Positions 34,613 through 43,710 of a DNA stretch of 64,000 nt are shown here, one piece after another. The notes under the pieces were generated by a model that ran no database searches, was not told the origin of the DNA, and worked only from the letters and a program-made list of their open reading frames with translations. The DNA is from HT1-32 sp040219025 (GTDB taxonomy: Bacteria; Pseudomonadota; Alphaproteobacteria; Rhodospirillales; HT1-32): assembly GCA_040219025.1 (NCBI GenBank), contig JAVJTE010000020.1, positions 186,001-250,000 of the forward strand, given 5' to 3'. The position numbers and the translations under genes were made by a program. Each line of letters starts with the position of its first letter. Position 1 is the first letter of the stretch.

Positions 34613-37600
34613 ATGACCATACAGGTCGCCCTGACCCATATCACCCGCTACCGCTATGACCGTCGCGTTGCGCTCGGCCCCCAGACCATTCGGCTGCGCC
34701 CGGCACCTCACTGCCGCACGCGCATCCTCAGCTATGGCCTGCATATCGAACCGGCAGAACATTTTCTGAACTGGCAACAGGACCCGCAGGGTAACTTCCT
34801 GGGTCGGCTGGTGATTCCGGAAAAGACCGATCTGTTCGAGGTCCGGGTTGATCTGGTTGCGGAAATGGCCGTTCTCAATCCGTTCGATTTCTTTCTGGAG
34901 CCGGAAGCGGAGAGCATTCCCTTTGCCTATGAGCCCCGGCTGGAGAAGGAGCTTGAACCGTTCCTTGAGGTGGAGGAATCCGGCCCGTTACTGACCGAGT
35001 GGATCGCCGGGGTGGATCGCAAAGCCACCCCCACCATCGATTTTCTGGTCGGCCTGAACCAGCGTCTGCAATCCGATATCGGTTATGTCGTGCGCATGGA
35101 GGCGGGGGTTCAGACCTGTGAGGAAACCCTCGGCAAGGCGCTCGGCTCCTGCCGGGATTCCGGCTGGCTGCTGGTGCAGATCCTCCGTCATCTGGGCCTC
35201 GCCGCCCGCTTTGTCTCCGGCTATCTGATTCAGCTGAAAGCGGATGTGAAATCGCTCGACGGGCCGTCCGGCACCGAAGTCGACTTCACCGACCTGCATG
35301 CCTGGACAGAGGTCTATCTGCCCGGCGCGGGCTGGATCGGCCTCGACCCGACCTCCGGTCTGCTGGCCGGTGAAGGCCATATTCCGCTGGCCTGTGCGCC
35401 AAGCCCGACCAGTGCTGCGCCGATTACCGGCATGGCCGAGGAGGCGAAGGTCGAATTCAGCTTCGACATGCAGATTGAGCGGATTCATGAATCACCGCGC
35501 GTCACCAAGCCCTACACACGCAAGCAGTGGGCCGCGATCGAGGCGCTGGGTCATGAAATTGACGCTGAGCTGAAATCCGGCGATGTGCGGCTGACCATGG
35601 GGGGAGAGCCGACTTTCGTTTCCATCGATCATCCGGACCTGCCGGAATGGAACACGGAAGCAGTTGGCGAGACCAAACGTGCGCTGGCCTCCGAGCTGAT
35701 CCAGCGGCTGCGCGCCCGGTTCGCGCCGGACGGCCTGCTGCATTTCGGACAGGGGAAATGGTATCCCGGTGAAAGCCTGCCGCGCTGGGCCTTTGCCCTG
35801 TACTGGCGTGGTGACGGCCGGCCCCTCTGGACCAATCCGAAGCTGATCGCCGACGAGGTCAATACCGGCAGGGCAACGCTGGAGATGGCAGAGACGTTCA
35901 CCCGCAGGCTGGCGGAAACCCTGGGTGTCAGCAGCGATCATGTGCTGCCGGCCTATGAAGACCCGCTGCCCTATATCTCAAAAGAAGCCCGGCTGCCGGA
36001 TAATGTCGATCCGCTGGATTCGAAACTGGATGACCCGGAAGAACGTGCCCGGCTGGCCCGCGTCTTCTCGCGCGGGCTGGGTACTGCCGTTGGCTATGCC
36101 CTGCCGATTCAGCGGGCACAGGCCGCCGCCGGTGCCGGATGGGTCAGTGAAAAATGGTCGCTCCGCCGTGGCAAGCTGTTCCTCGCACCCGGTGACTCAC
36201 CGGCAGGCTATCGTTTGCCGCTCGGCTCGCTGCCCTGGGTGGCGAAATCCGACTATCCCTATTTCAATCCGCTGGACCCGTTTGCCCCGCACCCGCCACT
36301 GACTGATCCGGAAATGACCCGGGAAACCGAGGCGCCGGTCACCCAGATGCGTACCGCAACCGCCGAGGCGGCAAGCCCGGAGTCCGAACGTCAGGAACAG
36401 GTCGAGCAAGGGTCACCGGATGCCGGTGGTGCCGTTCGCACGGCGATTGCCGTCGAGCCCCGGGACGGCCGCATCTGTGTCTTCCTGCCGCCGACACAAT
36501 CCGCGGCGGAATATGTCGAGCTGATTGCCGCCATCGAACAGACCGCGGACAAGCTGGATCAGCCGATCCATCTTGAAGGCTATACCCCGCCCTCGGACGA
36601 GCGGCTGAATGTCATCAAGGTCACGCCCGATCCCGGTGTCATCGAGGTCAATATTCACCCCGCCAGCGACTGGACCGGCCTCGTCGAGACCACCGAGGCG
36701 CTGTATGAGGAAGCCCGCCAGACCCGGCTGGATACGGAAAAGTTTCTCGTCGACGGCCGTCACACCGGCACCGGCGGCGGCAACCATGTGGTGGTCGGCG
36801 GTGCCACGCCCGGTGACAGCCCGTTCCTGCGACGGCCCGACCTGCTGCAAAGTCTGGTCAATTACTGGCAGAACCACCCGTCGCTGTCCTATCTGTTTTC
36901 CGGCCTGTTCATCGGCCCGACCAGCCAGTCCCCCCGGATTGACGAGGCCCGGCATGACAGCCTGTTCGAGCTGGAAATTGCCTTTCAGCAGATCCCGAAA
37001 CGGGGAGAGGGCGACTGCCCGCCCTGGATTCTGGACCGTATTCTGCGCGATATCCTGATTGATTCCTCCGGCAATACCCACCGGACGGAAATCTGCATCG
37101 ACAAGCTCTATTCTCCGGATGGTCCGACCGGCCGTCTCGGGCTGGTTGAATTCCGGGCCTTCGAGATGCCGCCCCATGCGGAGATGAGTCTGGCCCAGCA
37201 ACTGCTGCTGCGTGCCCTGATCGCCCGGTTCTGGAAACAACCCTACAACAAACCATTGGTCCGCTGGGGCACCGCCCTGCATGACCGTTTCATGCTGCCG
37301 CATTTTGTCTGGCAGGATTTCACGGGCGTGCTGCAGGATATGCGCGACGCCGGCTATCCGCTGCAGGATGACTGGTTTGCGGCCCATCGCGAGTTCCGCT
37401 TTCCGCTCTATGGCGAAATCGAACGCAGCGGCATCACGCTGGAATTGCGTCAGGCGCTGGAGCCCTGGCATGTGCTCGGCGAAGACGGCGCCATCGGCGG
37501 CACCGCCCGCTATGTGGATTCCTCGGTGGAACGCCTGCAGGTCCGGGCCAGTGGCCTGACCGGCGGACGCTACCGGATCCTCTGTAACGGCCATGACGTG

Positions 37601-37942
37601 CCGATGCATCCCGCCGGCATTGACGGCGAAGGCGTTGGCGGCGTGCGCTTCCGGGCCTGGCAGCCGTCACGCGCCATGCATCCGACCATCGGCGTCCACG
37701 CCCCGCTGACCTTCGACATCTATGATACCTGGTCAGGGCGGGCCATCGGCGGCTGCACCTACCATGTGGCCCATCCCGGTGGCCGGAACTTCGACACCGC
37801 CCCGGTGAATTCCTACGAAGCCGAAAGCCGCCGTCTCGCCCGCTTCTTCGATATCGGCCACACGGATGGCGGGTTCACACCAAAGGACACCCCCCGCAAT
37901 CCGGAATTCCCGATGACGCTGGATCTGCGACGGTTCAAATAG
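34613..37942 (+). CDS. Transglutaminase-like / DUF2126 protein
   Basis: A 1109-residue protein. The N-terminal beta domain (residues 1-85, ITRYRYDRRVALGPQTIRLRP) is the bacterial transglutaminase-associated domain. The papain-like core follows with Cys180 in GSCRDSGWLL, His229 in DLHAWTEVYLPG and Asp245 in IGLDPTSG, a complete triad. Residues ~310 to the end are the DUF2126 region, with LTMGGEPTFVSI, DGRHTGTGGGNHVVVGG, RTEICIDKLYSPDG and LRRFK at the terminus. In many genomes this protein is encoded beside ATP-grasp and alpha-E domain proteins in a predicted peptide-modifying system; none of these partners is here. Cytoplasmic by sequence. Confidence 0.92.
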   Translation: MTIQVALTHITRYRYDRRVALGPQTIRLRPAPHCRTRILSYGLHIEPAEHFLNWQQDPQGNFLGRLVIPEKTDLFEVRVDLVAEMAVLNPFDFFLEPEAESIPFAYEPRLEKELEPFLEVEESGPLLTEWIAGVDRKATPTIDFLVGLNQRLQSDIGYVVRMEAGVQTCEETLGKALGSCRDSGWLLVQILRHLGLAARFVSGYLIQLKADVKSLDGPSGTEVDFTDLHAWTEVYLPGAGWIGLDPTSGLLAGEGHIPLACAPSPTSAAPITGMAEEAKVEFSFDMQIERIHESPRVTKPYTRKQWAAIEALGHEIDAELKSGDVRLTMGGEPTFVSIDHPDLPEWNTEAVGETKRALASELIQRLRARFAPDGLLHFGQGKWYPGESLPRWAFALYWRGDGRPLWTNPKLIADEVNTGRATLEMAETFTRRLAETLGVSSDHVLPAYEDPLPYISKEARLPDNVDPLDSKLDDPEERARLARVFSRGLGTAVGYALPIQRAQAAAGAGWVSEKWSLRRGKLFLAPGDSPAGYRLPLGSLPWVAKSDYPYFNPLDPFAPHPPLTDPEMTRETEAPVTQMRTATAEAASPESERQEQVEQGSPDAGGAVRTAIAVEPRDGRICVFLPPTQSAAEYVELIAAIEQTADKLDQPIHLEGYTPPSDERLNVIKVTPDPGVIEVNIHPASDWTGLVETTEALYEEARQTRLDTEKFLVDGRHTGTGGGNHVVVGGATPGDSPFLRRPDLLQSLVNYWQNHPSLSYLFSGLFIGPTSQSPRIDEARHDSLFELEIAFQQIPKRGEGDCPPWILDRILRDILIDSSGNTHRTEICIDKLYSPDGPTGRLGLVEFRAFEMPPHAEMSLAQQLLLRALIARFWKQPYNKPLVRWGTALHDRFMLPHFVWQDFTGVLQDMRDAGYPLQDDWFAAHREFRFPLYGEIERSGITLELRQALEPWHVLGEDGAIGGTARYVDSSVERLQVRASGLTGGRYRILCNGHDVPMHPAGIDGEGVGGVRFRAWQPSRAMHPTIGVHAPLTFDIYDTWSGRAIGGCTYHVAHPGGRNFDTAPVNSYEAESRRLARFFDIGHTDGGFTPKDTPRNPEFPMTLDLRRFK

Positions 37943-37952
37943 GGCGGTAAGC

Positions 37953-38732
37953 TTACCCCGCCCGCCGTTCGGTAAGGGTGGGCAGCGGTTTTGAGCCGAT
38001 GAAGGTGGCGAGGTCTTCATTGCCGGACTGATCGAGATCGGCGGTTGGGCCGTCCCAGACCTTGGCACCCTGCTGCAGCATGACCACCCGGTCGGCAATA
38101 CGGCGCATCCCGGCCATATCACTGTCGATGGAGATCACGGTCGCGCCGAGGTCACTGACGATCTGGCGGATCATGTCGTTGATGACATTGCTCATGATCG
38201 GGTCGAGGCCGGCTGTCGGCTCGTCTAGAAACAGGATTTCCGGGTCATCCGCCACCGCCCGGGCCAGCCCGACACGTTTCTGCATCCCGCCCGACAGTTC
38301 CGATGGCAGCAGATCGGCCACATCCGCATCCAGCCCGACCATTGCCAGTTTCTCCACGGCGAGGTCGCGCGCCCCCGCCCGGTCCAGCCGCTTTTCCTGC
38401 AGCGGGCGAAAGCAGATATTCTCCCAGACCGGCAGGCTGTCGAACAGGGCCGAGCGCTGAAACAGCATGCCGACGCGCCGGACGGCCTGCTCATGTTCGG
38501 CGCCGGACATTTCCGCAAGGTCATCGCCACCGATACGGATAATGCCGCTATCCGTCTCGATCAGGCCGAGAATGCATTTCAGCAGCAGCGTCTTGCCGGA
38601 CCCGCTCTCGCCGATCAGCACCACGGACTCACCCCGGTGGACGGCCAGGTCCACATCCTGCAGCGCCGGAACACCGTCAAAGGCGCGGCTGAGTCCGGTG
38701 ACTTCGAGAAGCGGTGTGGCCGGGCCGGTCAT
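37953..38732 (-). CDS. ABC ATPase, MlaF/Ttg2A-type
   Basis: A 259-residue ATPase with Walker A GESGSGKT, Q-loop LFQRSALFDSLPVWEN, signature LSGGMQKRV and Walker B ILFLDEPTAGLDP. The 'FQRSALFDSL' and C-terminal 'GTPxEL'-like tail match MlaF, the ATPase of the phospholipid-trafficking MlaFEDB complex. MlaE and MlaD normally adjoin it; here it stands alone, with a repeat element immediately upstream. It may have been separated from its partners or may serve an mla set elsewhere. Confidence 0.82.
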   Translation of the reverse strand: MTGPATPLLEVTGLSRAFDGVPALQDVDLAVHRGESVVLIGESGSGKTLLLKCILGLIETDSGIIRIGGDDLAEMSGAEHEQAVRRVGMLFQRSALFDSLPVWENICFRPLQEKRLDRAGARDLAVEKLAMVGLDADVADLLPSELSGGMQKRVGLARAVADDPEILFLDEPTAGLDPIMSNVINDMIRQIVSDLGATVISIDSDMAGMRRIADRVVMLQQGAKVWDGPTADLDQSGNEDLATFIGSKPLPTLTERRAG

Positions 38733-38760
38733 GAGGGTTTGTAACCTCTGTTGTAGCTTC

Positions 38761-38852
38761 TCTGGTCCTTCAGGGCGCGGCAGAGCCGCTCCTCAGGATG
38801 AGGCAGCGCATTGCAGAACCTCATCCTGCGGAGGGACAACATCCCGTCCCGA
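38761..38852. repeat. Alphaproteobacterial-type palindromic repeat (family B, degenerate)
   Basis: An imperfect ~92-base inverted repeat around the central arms gctcctcaggatgagg and cctcatcctgcggagg, with outer arms tctggtcctt / ggatgccaga. It is a diverged copy of the element at 43711-43806. It sits in the 207-base gap between the MlaF-type gene and the UDG gene; the rest of that gap shows nothing else. Confidence 0.75.
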
Positions 38853-38939
38853 AGGATGCCAGAGCAGATAATTTCATCGCTGACTTTATTCATGGCCGGA
38901 TCATGACCGCCCGTTGCCGGTGCGACAACATCTGAGATT

Positions 38940-39539
38940 TCAGCCGACAAGTTTTCCGACCCGCTCACGCAATACCGGCAGAAGCTCTGCCTCAAACCAC
39001 GGGTTTTTCTTCAGCCAGATCCCGCTGCGCCAGCTCGGATGCGGGGTTGGCAGCAGGCCGGGGCCAAGGTCACGCCAGTTTCGGATCGTCTGCGTCATGT
39101 TCCTTGACCGGTCATCATGCAGATAATGGTTCTGGGCGTAGCTGCCGACCAGCAGGGTCAGTTCGATCTGCGGTAACTGCGCCCGCAGCCGGTCATGCCA
39201 GTGCGGCGCACATTCCGGGCGGGGCGGGGCGTCACCACCTTTGGGTAGCCTACCGGGGTAGCAGAAACCCATCGGCATGATGGCAATCCGCGCCGGATCA
39301 TAGAAGGCTTCCTTGCCAAGGCTCATCCAGTCGCGCAGGCGGTCACCGGACGGATCGTCCCAGGGCACCCCGCTAGCATGTACGGCGGTGCCCGGTGCCT
39401 GACCGATAATCAGAATTCTTGCTGATTTTTCAGCAACAACAACTGGTCTTGGCCCCAGCGGCAGATGCTCCTCGCAAATCCGGCAGGCGCGGATATCGCG
39501 CAGCAGGTCGGGCAGGGACTGACCGTTACCCGCTACCAT
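38940..39539 (-). CDS. Uracil-DNA glycosylase family protein (family 4/5-like)
   Basis: A 199-residue UDG-superfamily protein. Cys19 and Cys22 in RACRICEEH with Cys93 and Cys110 have the spacing of the [4Fe-4S] ligands of family 4 enzymes. Motif 1 is GQAPGTAVHASGVPW (Gln where family 4 has Glu), and motif 2 is PTPHPSWR. The enzyme may remove uracil or another deaminated base; the Gln suggests a different catalytic preference. It overlaps the cobB stop by seven bases, so it is probably co-translated with CobB. Confidence 0.82.
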   Translation of the reverse strand: MVAGNGQSLPDLLRDIRACRICEEHLPLGPRPVVVAEKSARILIIGQAPGTAVHASGVPWDDPSGDRLRDWMSLGKEAFYDPARIAIMPMGFCYPGRLPKGGDAPPRPECAPHWHDRLRAQLPQIELTLLVGSYAQNHYLHDDRSRNMTQTIRNWRDLGPGLLPTPHPSWRSGIWLKKNPWFEAELLPVLRERVGKLVG

Positions 39540-40246
39540 TGTTCCGCCAGAATCTTGTCAACATAGGCCGGCACAAGCTGGGTAGCAGGGCCATACCCGG
39601 CCTCGGCGAACAGGGTAGCGGTATCCGACGGCTCCAGGCTGAGTTCGACTGTATGGGCGCCACCGGAGCTGTGCACCACCTGCACAAAGCCTGCTGCCGG
39701 ATAGACATTGCCGGAGGTGCCGACGGAGATGAACAGCGAGCAGCAATCCAGCGCCCGGTAAATCCGGTCCATCAGCAGCGGCTCCTCGCCAAACCAGACC
39801 AGCCGGGGGCGCAGGCCCCCCGTCCTGCCACAGCCGGTGCAGGCGCTATGCGGAAAGAAGTCGGCCCGCACCTCCTTGATGGCCTGACAATGCCGGCAGA
39901 TCGATTTAAGCAGCTCGCCATGCATGTGGATCAGGTTTTTCGATCCCGCACGCTCGTGCAGGTCATCGATATTCTGGGTGACAATCAGCACCTCGTCCGG
40001 CCAGTCCGCCTCCAGCCGGGCGAGCGCCAGATGCGCCGCATTCGGTGCTACGGTCTCCGCCAGCAGCCCGCGCCGGCGCATGTTATAGAAATCCAGCACC
40101 CGCGCCGGACTGGCGTGAAAGGCCTCGGGCGTTGCGACATCTTCAATCCGCACCCGCGACCAGATGCCGTCCGCATCCCGGAAAGTATCGAGACCGGACT
40201 CCTTCGATATCCCGGCCCCGGTCAACACGACGATATTGCGCGCCAT
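39533..40246 (-). CDS. cobB: NAD-dependent protein deacylase, CobB-type sirtuin
   Basis: A 237-residue sirtuin. GAGISKESGLDTFRD binds NAD, QNID and His109 in HMHGE form the catalytic centre, and Cys117/Cys120 with Cys136/Cys139 bind structural zinc. Tyr54 and Arg57 in FYNMRRR are the residues that give CobB/SIRT5 their desuccinylase activity. It should regulate acetyl-CoA synthetase and other metabolic enzymes. Ends inside the start of the UDG gene (seven-base overlap). Confidence 0.92.
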   Translation of the reverse strand: MARNIVVLTGAGISKESGLDTFRDADGIWSRVRIEDVATPEAFHASPARVLDFYNMRRRGLLAETVAPNAAHLALARLEADWPDEVLIVTQNIDDLHERAGSKNLIHMHGELLKSICRHCQAIKEVRADFFPHSACTGCGRTGGLRPRLVWFGEEPLLMDRIYRALDCCSLFISVGTSGNVYPAAGFVQVVHSSGGAHTVELSLEPSDTATLFAEAGYGPATQLVPAYVDKILAEQW

Positions 40247-40329
40247 TTCCTCAGATCTCCCCGCCCTGCTCCGGCCTTGCCGCGCTACCCCGATGCCATG
40301 ATAATCCGCCGGTCAGCGGGAGAAAGCAT

Positions 40330-40797
40330 TTGATTCAGGTTCTGTTTGTCTGCACCGGCAATATCTGTCGCTCACCCTCCGGCGAGGGCGTGCTGCGTCG
40401 CATGATCGACGACGCCGGGCTGAGTGACCGCATTTCCGTCGATTCCTGTGGCCTTGAGGGCTGGCATATCGGCAAGGCCCCCGACGACCGGTCGCAGGCC
40501 CACGCCCTGAAACGCGGTTATGAACTCGGGGCCTTGCGTGCCCGCAAGCTGTCAGCGGATGATTTTCGCCGGTTCGATTATGTAATCGCGATGGATTCGG
40601 GCCATTTGCGGGACCTGAACCGGATGAAGGCGGCGACCTCCGCAACCGATATCCGGATGATGATGGACTATGCCGGCAGGCCCGGCACGGATGTCCCCGA
40701 CCCCTATTATGACGGGCCGGAGGCGTTTGAGCTGGCGCTCGACCTGATCGAGGAAGGCTGCCGCGGCCTGCTGACGCATCTGCAGGGCAGAACATAA
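40330..40797 (+). CDS. Low-molecular-weight protein tyrosine phosphatase
   Basis: A 155-residue phosphatase with the P-loop CTGNICRS (nucleophile Cys8, Arg14) and the general acid Asp in VPDPYYDG near residue 124. There is no in-frame ATG near the family N-terminus; the TTG at 40330, with CGGGAGAAAG immediately before it (40317-40326), is the natural start. The eukaryote-like class of LMW-PTP is most similar. It diverges from cobB and precedes polA by 82 bases. Its substrate protein is unknown; no tyrosine kinase lies nearby. Confidence 0.9.
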   Translation: MIQVLFVCTGNICRSPSGEGVLRRMIDDAGLSDRISVDSCGLEGWHIGKAPDDRSQAHALKRGYELGALRARKLSADDFRRFDYVIAMDSGHLRDLNRMKAATSATDIRMMMDYAGRPGTDVPDPYYDGPEAFELALDLIEEGCRGLLTHLQGRT

Positions 40798-40825
40798 CCT
40801 CCGGATTTCCTGTCCCATCGGCGCG

Positions 40826-40834
40826 TTATCCACA
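40826..40834 (+). promoter_or_regulatory. Consensus DnaA box upstream of polA
   Basis: TTATCCACA is an exact match to the DnaA-binding consensus, 46-54 bases before the polA start. It suggests possible DnaA control of polA, or a chance occurrence of a 9-mer. Confidence 0.5.
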
Positions 40835-40866
40835 GACTTCGCGCTGTCTCTCGGGAGGGCAGGCTT

Positions 40867-40872
40867 TATACT
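40867..40872 (+). promoter_or_regulatory. Candidate -10 box of polA (TATACT)
   Basis: TATACT lies seven bases before the polA ATG. Transcription from it would begin at or next to the start codon, making a leaderless or nearly leaderless mRNA. The only Shine-Dalgarno-like word, GGGAGG at 40853-40858, is 21 bases from the ATG and so badly placed. The -35 region (around 40844-40849) is weak. Confidence 0.35.
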
Positions 40873-40879
40873 TCCGCGC

Positions 40880-43645
40880 ATGACAGAACGTGCGCTCGAA
40901 CATCTCTATCTCGTTGACGGCTCCGGTTATATTTTCCGGGCCTATCATGCCCTGCCGCCGATGAACCGCCCGGACGGTACGCCCACCAACGCGGTCTATG
41001 GCTTCTGCAACATGCTGATGAAGCTGATGGAGGATACGGAGGCGGATCATATCGCGGTGATTTTCGATGCCGCGCGCAAGAATTTCCGCAACGATATCTA
41101 TCCGAACTACAAGGCCAACCGCGATGCCCCGCCGGAAGACCTGATCCCACAATTTGCCCTGATCCGCCAGGCCGTCGAGGCCTTCAACCTGAAACCCATC
41201 CAGATGGAAGGGTTCGAGGCCGATGACCTGATCGCGACCTATGCCAGGCAGGCCCGCGAGAAGGGGGCCGAGGTCACGATCGTCTCCTCCGACAAGGATC
41301 TGATGCAGCTGGTGCGCGATGGCGTCGCCATGATGGACCCGATGAAGAACCGGAAGATCGGCCTGGACGAGGTGATGGAAAAATTCGGCGTCGCCCCGGA
41401 CCGGGTGGTCGATGTGCAGTCCCTGGCCGGTGACTCCGTCGATAACGTGCCGGGCGTGCCGGGGATTGGCGTCAAAACCGCTGCCCTGCTGATCAACGAA
41501 TATGGCGATCTGGATACGCTGCTGGCCCGCGCCGGTGAGATCAAACAGAACAAGCGGCGGGAAAACCTGATTGAATTTGCCGAATCCGCCCGCATCTCGC
41601 GGCAGCTGGTCCGCCTCCGCGACGATGTGGATGTTGACCGCGATCTTGATGCCTTCATCATCAACCAGCCGAACCCGGAAGTGCTGCTGCCGTTTCTGGA
41701 AGAGCAGAATTTCCGCACGCTCTATACCAAATATGCGACCGCGCTCGGGGCAGAAGATACGCTGACCGCGACGGCGGAGAATGTCGATTACGGCAGCTAT
41801 GAACTGGTTCAGGACGAGGCCGCGCTGAAACGCTGGATTGCGGAGTCATGGCGGCTTGGCGTGGTCGCCGTTGATACGGAAACCACCTCGCTCAATGCGC
41901 TGAAGGCAAAGCTGGTCGGCGTCTCGCTGTCGACGGAGGCCGGCAAGGCCTGCTACATCCCGCTCGGCCATGTCGGTGGCGGCAGTCAGGGCTCGCTTGA
42001 TTTCGGCGACAGCGGTGACAGCAGCGGCAAGGATACCCCGAAGCAGATTCCAATGGCCCGCGCGATCGAGCTTTTGAAGCCGATGCTGGAAAGCCCGGCT
42101 GTCCTGAAAATCGGCCAGAACATCAAATATGACATCGAGGTGCTGGCCCGCCACGACATCATGATCAGCCCCTGCGATGATACGATGCTGCTGTCGCATG
42201 TGCTGGAGGGCGGTCTTCATGGTCACGGCATGGACGAGCTGGCGGAGCTGCATCTCGGCTATCGAACCATCAAATACAAGGAAGTGGTCGGCAGCGGAAA
42301 ATCACAGATCGGTTTTGCCGAAGTCGCCCTCGACAAAGCGCTGGATTACGCCGCAGAAGACGCCGATGTGACCTATCGGCTGTGGCAGGTGCTGAAACCC
42401 CGCCTGCCACTGGAAAAGCTGACGACCGTTTATGAAACCATTGAACGCCCGCTGATCCATGTGCTGACCGATATGGAACGGGAAGGCATCCTCGTCGATG
42501 TTGCACAGCTGCGCGCCCTCAGCGAGGATTTTGCCGGGCGGATGGCGGAATTCGTCACCCAGATTCACGAACTGGCCGGGGAGGAATTCAATGTCGGCTC
42601 TCCCAAGCAGCTGGGCGAGATCCTGTTCGACAAGATGTCGCTGCCCGGCGGCAAGCGGAGCAAGAACGGTGCCTGGGCTACGGGTGCCGAGGTGCTGGAC
42701 GATCTGGCCGCACAGGGCCACGAGCTGCCACAGCGGATTCTCGACTGGCGTCAGCTTTCAAAGCTGAAAAGCACCTATACGGATGCGCTGGTCAACGAAA
42801 TCAACCCGGATACCGGACGCATTCATACCAATTACGGCATGGCAGGGGCGTCGACCGGCCGCCTGAGTTCCAACGAGCCGAACCTGCAGAATATTCCGGT
42901 CCGTACGGATGAGGGGCGGAAAATTCGCGAAGCCTTTATCCCGAAGCAGGGCTGTACCCTGATCAGCGCAGATTATTCGCAGATCGAACTGCGCCTGCTG
43001 GCCCATGTCGCCGATATCGATGTGCTGAAACAGGCCTTCGCCGATGGCGAGGATATTCACGCCATTACGGCGTCGGGTGTCTTCGGCATTCCGGTCGAGG
43101 GCATGGATCCGATGATCCGGCGCAAGGCCAAGGCGATCAACTTCGGCATCATCTACGGCATTTCGGCCTTCGGGCTGGCCCGCCAGCTCGGGATCGAACG
43201 GGGCGAGGCGAAACAGTATATCGACGCCTATTTCGAACGCTATCCGGGCATCCGCGATTACATGGATCAGGCCAAGGCAATGGCGGCTGAAAAGGGCTAT
43301 GTACAGACCCTGTTCGGTCGCCGGATCCACACACCCTCCATCCGCGACAAGAACCCGAACATGCGGGGCTTTGCCGAACGGGCCGCCATCAACGCACCGA
43401 TTCAGGGTGGTGCCGCCGATATCATCAAGCGGGCCATGATCCGGGTGCATGCCGCCCTGAACGAGAGCAACCTGAAAACCCGCATGCTGCTGCAGGTCCA
43501 TGATGAACTGATCTTTGAGGCACCGGAAGGCGAGGTCGAAGACGCCATCGCCCTGATCCGGACAAAAATGGAAGCCGCCGCGACCCTCAGCGTACCCCTG
43601 ACCGTCGATGCCGGCACCGGCGCAAACTGGGCCGAAGCCCACTAG
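40880..43645 (+). CDS. polA: DNA polymerase I
   Basis: A 921-residue three-domain polymerase. The 5' nuclease domain occupies about residues 1-290 (AADDLIATYA-like EADDLIATYA; GVKTAALLI helix-hairpin-helix). The 3'-5' exonuclease domain retains its acidic residues, Asp332 and Glu334 in VDTETTSLN, so proofreading should be active. The polymerase domain carries motif A with Asp698 in DYSQIELR, motif B RRKAKAINFGIIYG and motif C HDE with Asp875 in QVHDELIFE. It repairs gaps and removes RNA primers. Confidence 0.98.
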   Translation: MTERALEHLYLVDGSGYIFRAYHALPPMNRPDGTPTNAVYGFCNMLMKLMEDTEADHIAVIFDAARKNFRNDIYPNYKANRDAPPEDLIPQFALIRQAVEAFNLKPIQMEGFEADDLIATYARQAREKGAEVTIVSSDKDLMQLVRDGVAMMDPMKNRKIGLDEVMEKFGVAPDRVVDVQSLAGDSVDNVPGVPGIGVKTAALLINEYGDLDTLLARAGEIKQNKRRENLIEFAESARISRQLVRLRDDVDVDRDLDAFIINQPNPEVLLPFLEEQNFRTLYTKYATALGAEDTLTATAENVDYGSYELVQDEAALKRWIAESWRLGVVAVDTETTSLNALKAKLVGVSLSTEAGKACYIPLGHVGGGSQGSLDFGDSGDSSGKDTPKQIPMARAIELLKPMLESPAVLKIGQNIKYDIEVLARHDIMISPCDDTMLLSHVLEGGLHGHGMDELAELHLGYRTIKYKEVVGSGKSQIGFAEVALDKALDYAAEDADVTYRLWQVLKPRLPLEKLTTVYETIERPLIHVLTDMEREGILVDVAQLRALSEDFAGRMAEFVTQIHELAGEEFNVGSPKQLGEILFDKMSLPGGKRSKNGAWATGAEVLDDLAAQGHELPQRILDWRQLSKLKSTYTDALVNEINPDTGRIHTNYGMAGASTGRLSSNEPNLQNIPVRTDEGRKIREAFIPKQGCTLISADYSQIELRLLAHVADIDVLKQAFADGEDIHAITASGVFGIPVEGMDPMIRRKAKAINFGIIYGISAFGLARQLGIERGEAKQYIDAYFERYPGIRDYMDQAKAMAAEKGYVQTLFGRRIHTPSIRDKNPNMRGFAERAAINAPIQGGAADIIKRAMIRVHAALNESNLKTRMLLQVHDELIFEAPEGEVEDAIALIRTKMEAAATLSVPLTVDAGTGANWAEAH

Positions 43646-43710
43646 GCGGGAACAGGGGCAGTCTGTCCTCCCTGAACCCTGTGCAAGCCCTGATGTCCGG
43701 GCGTCGTCGC

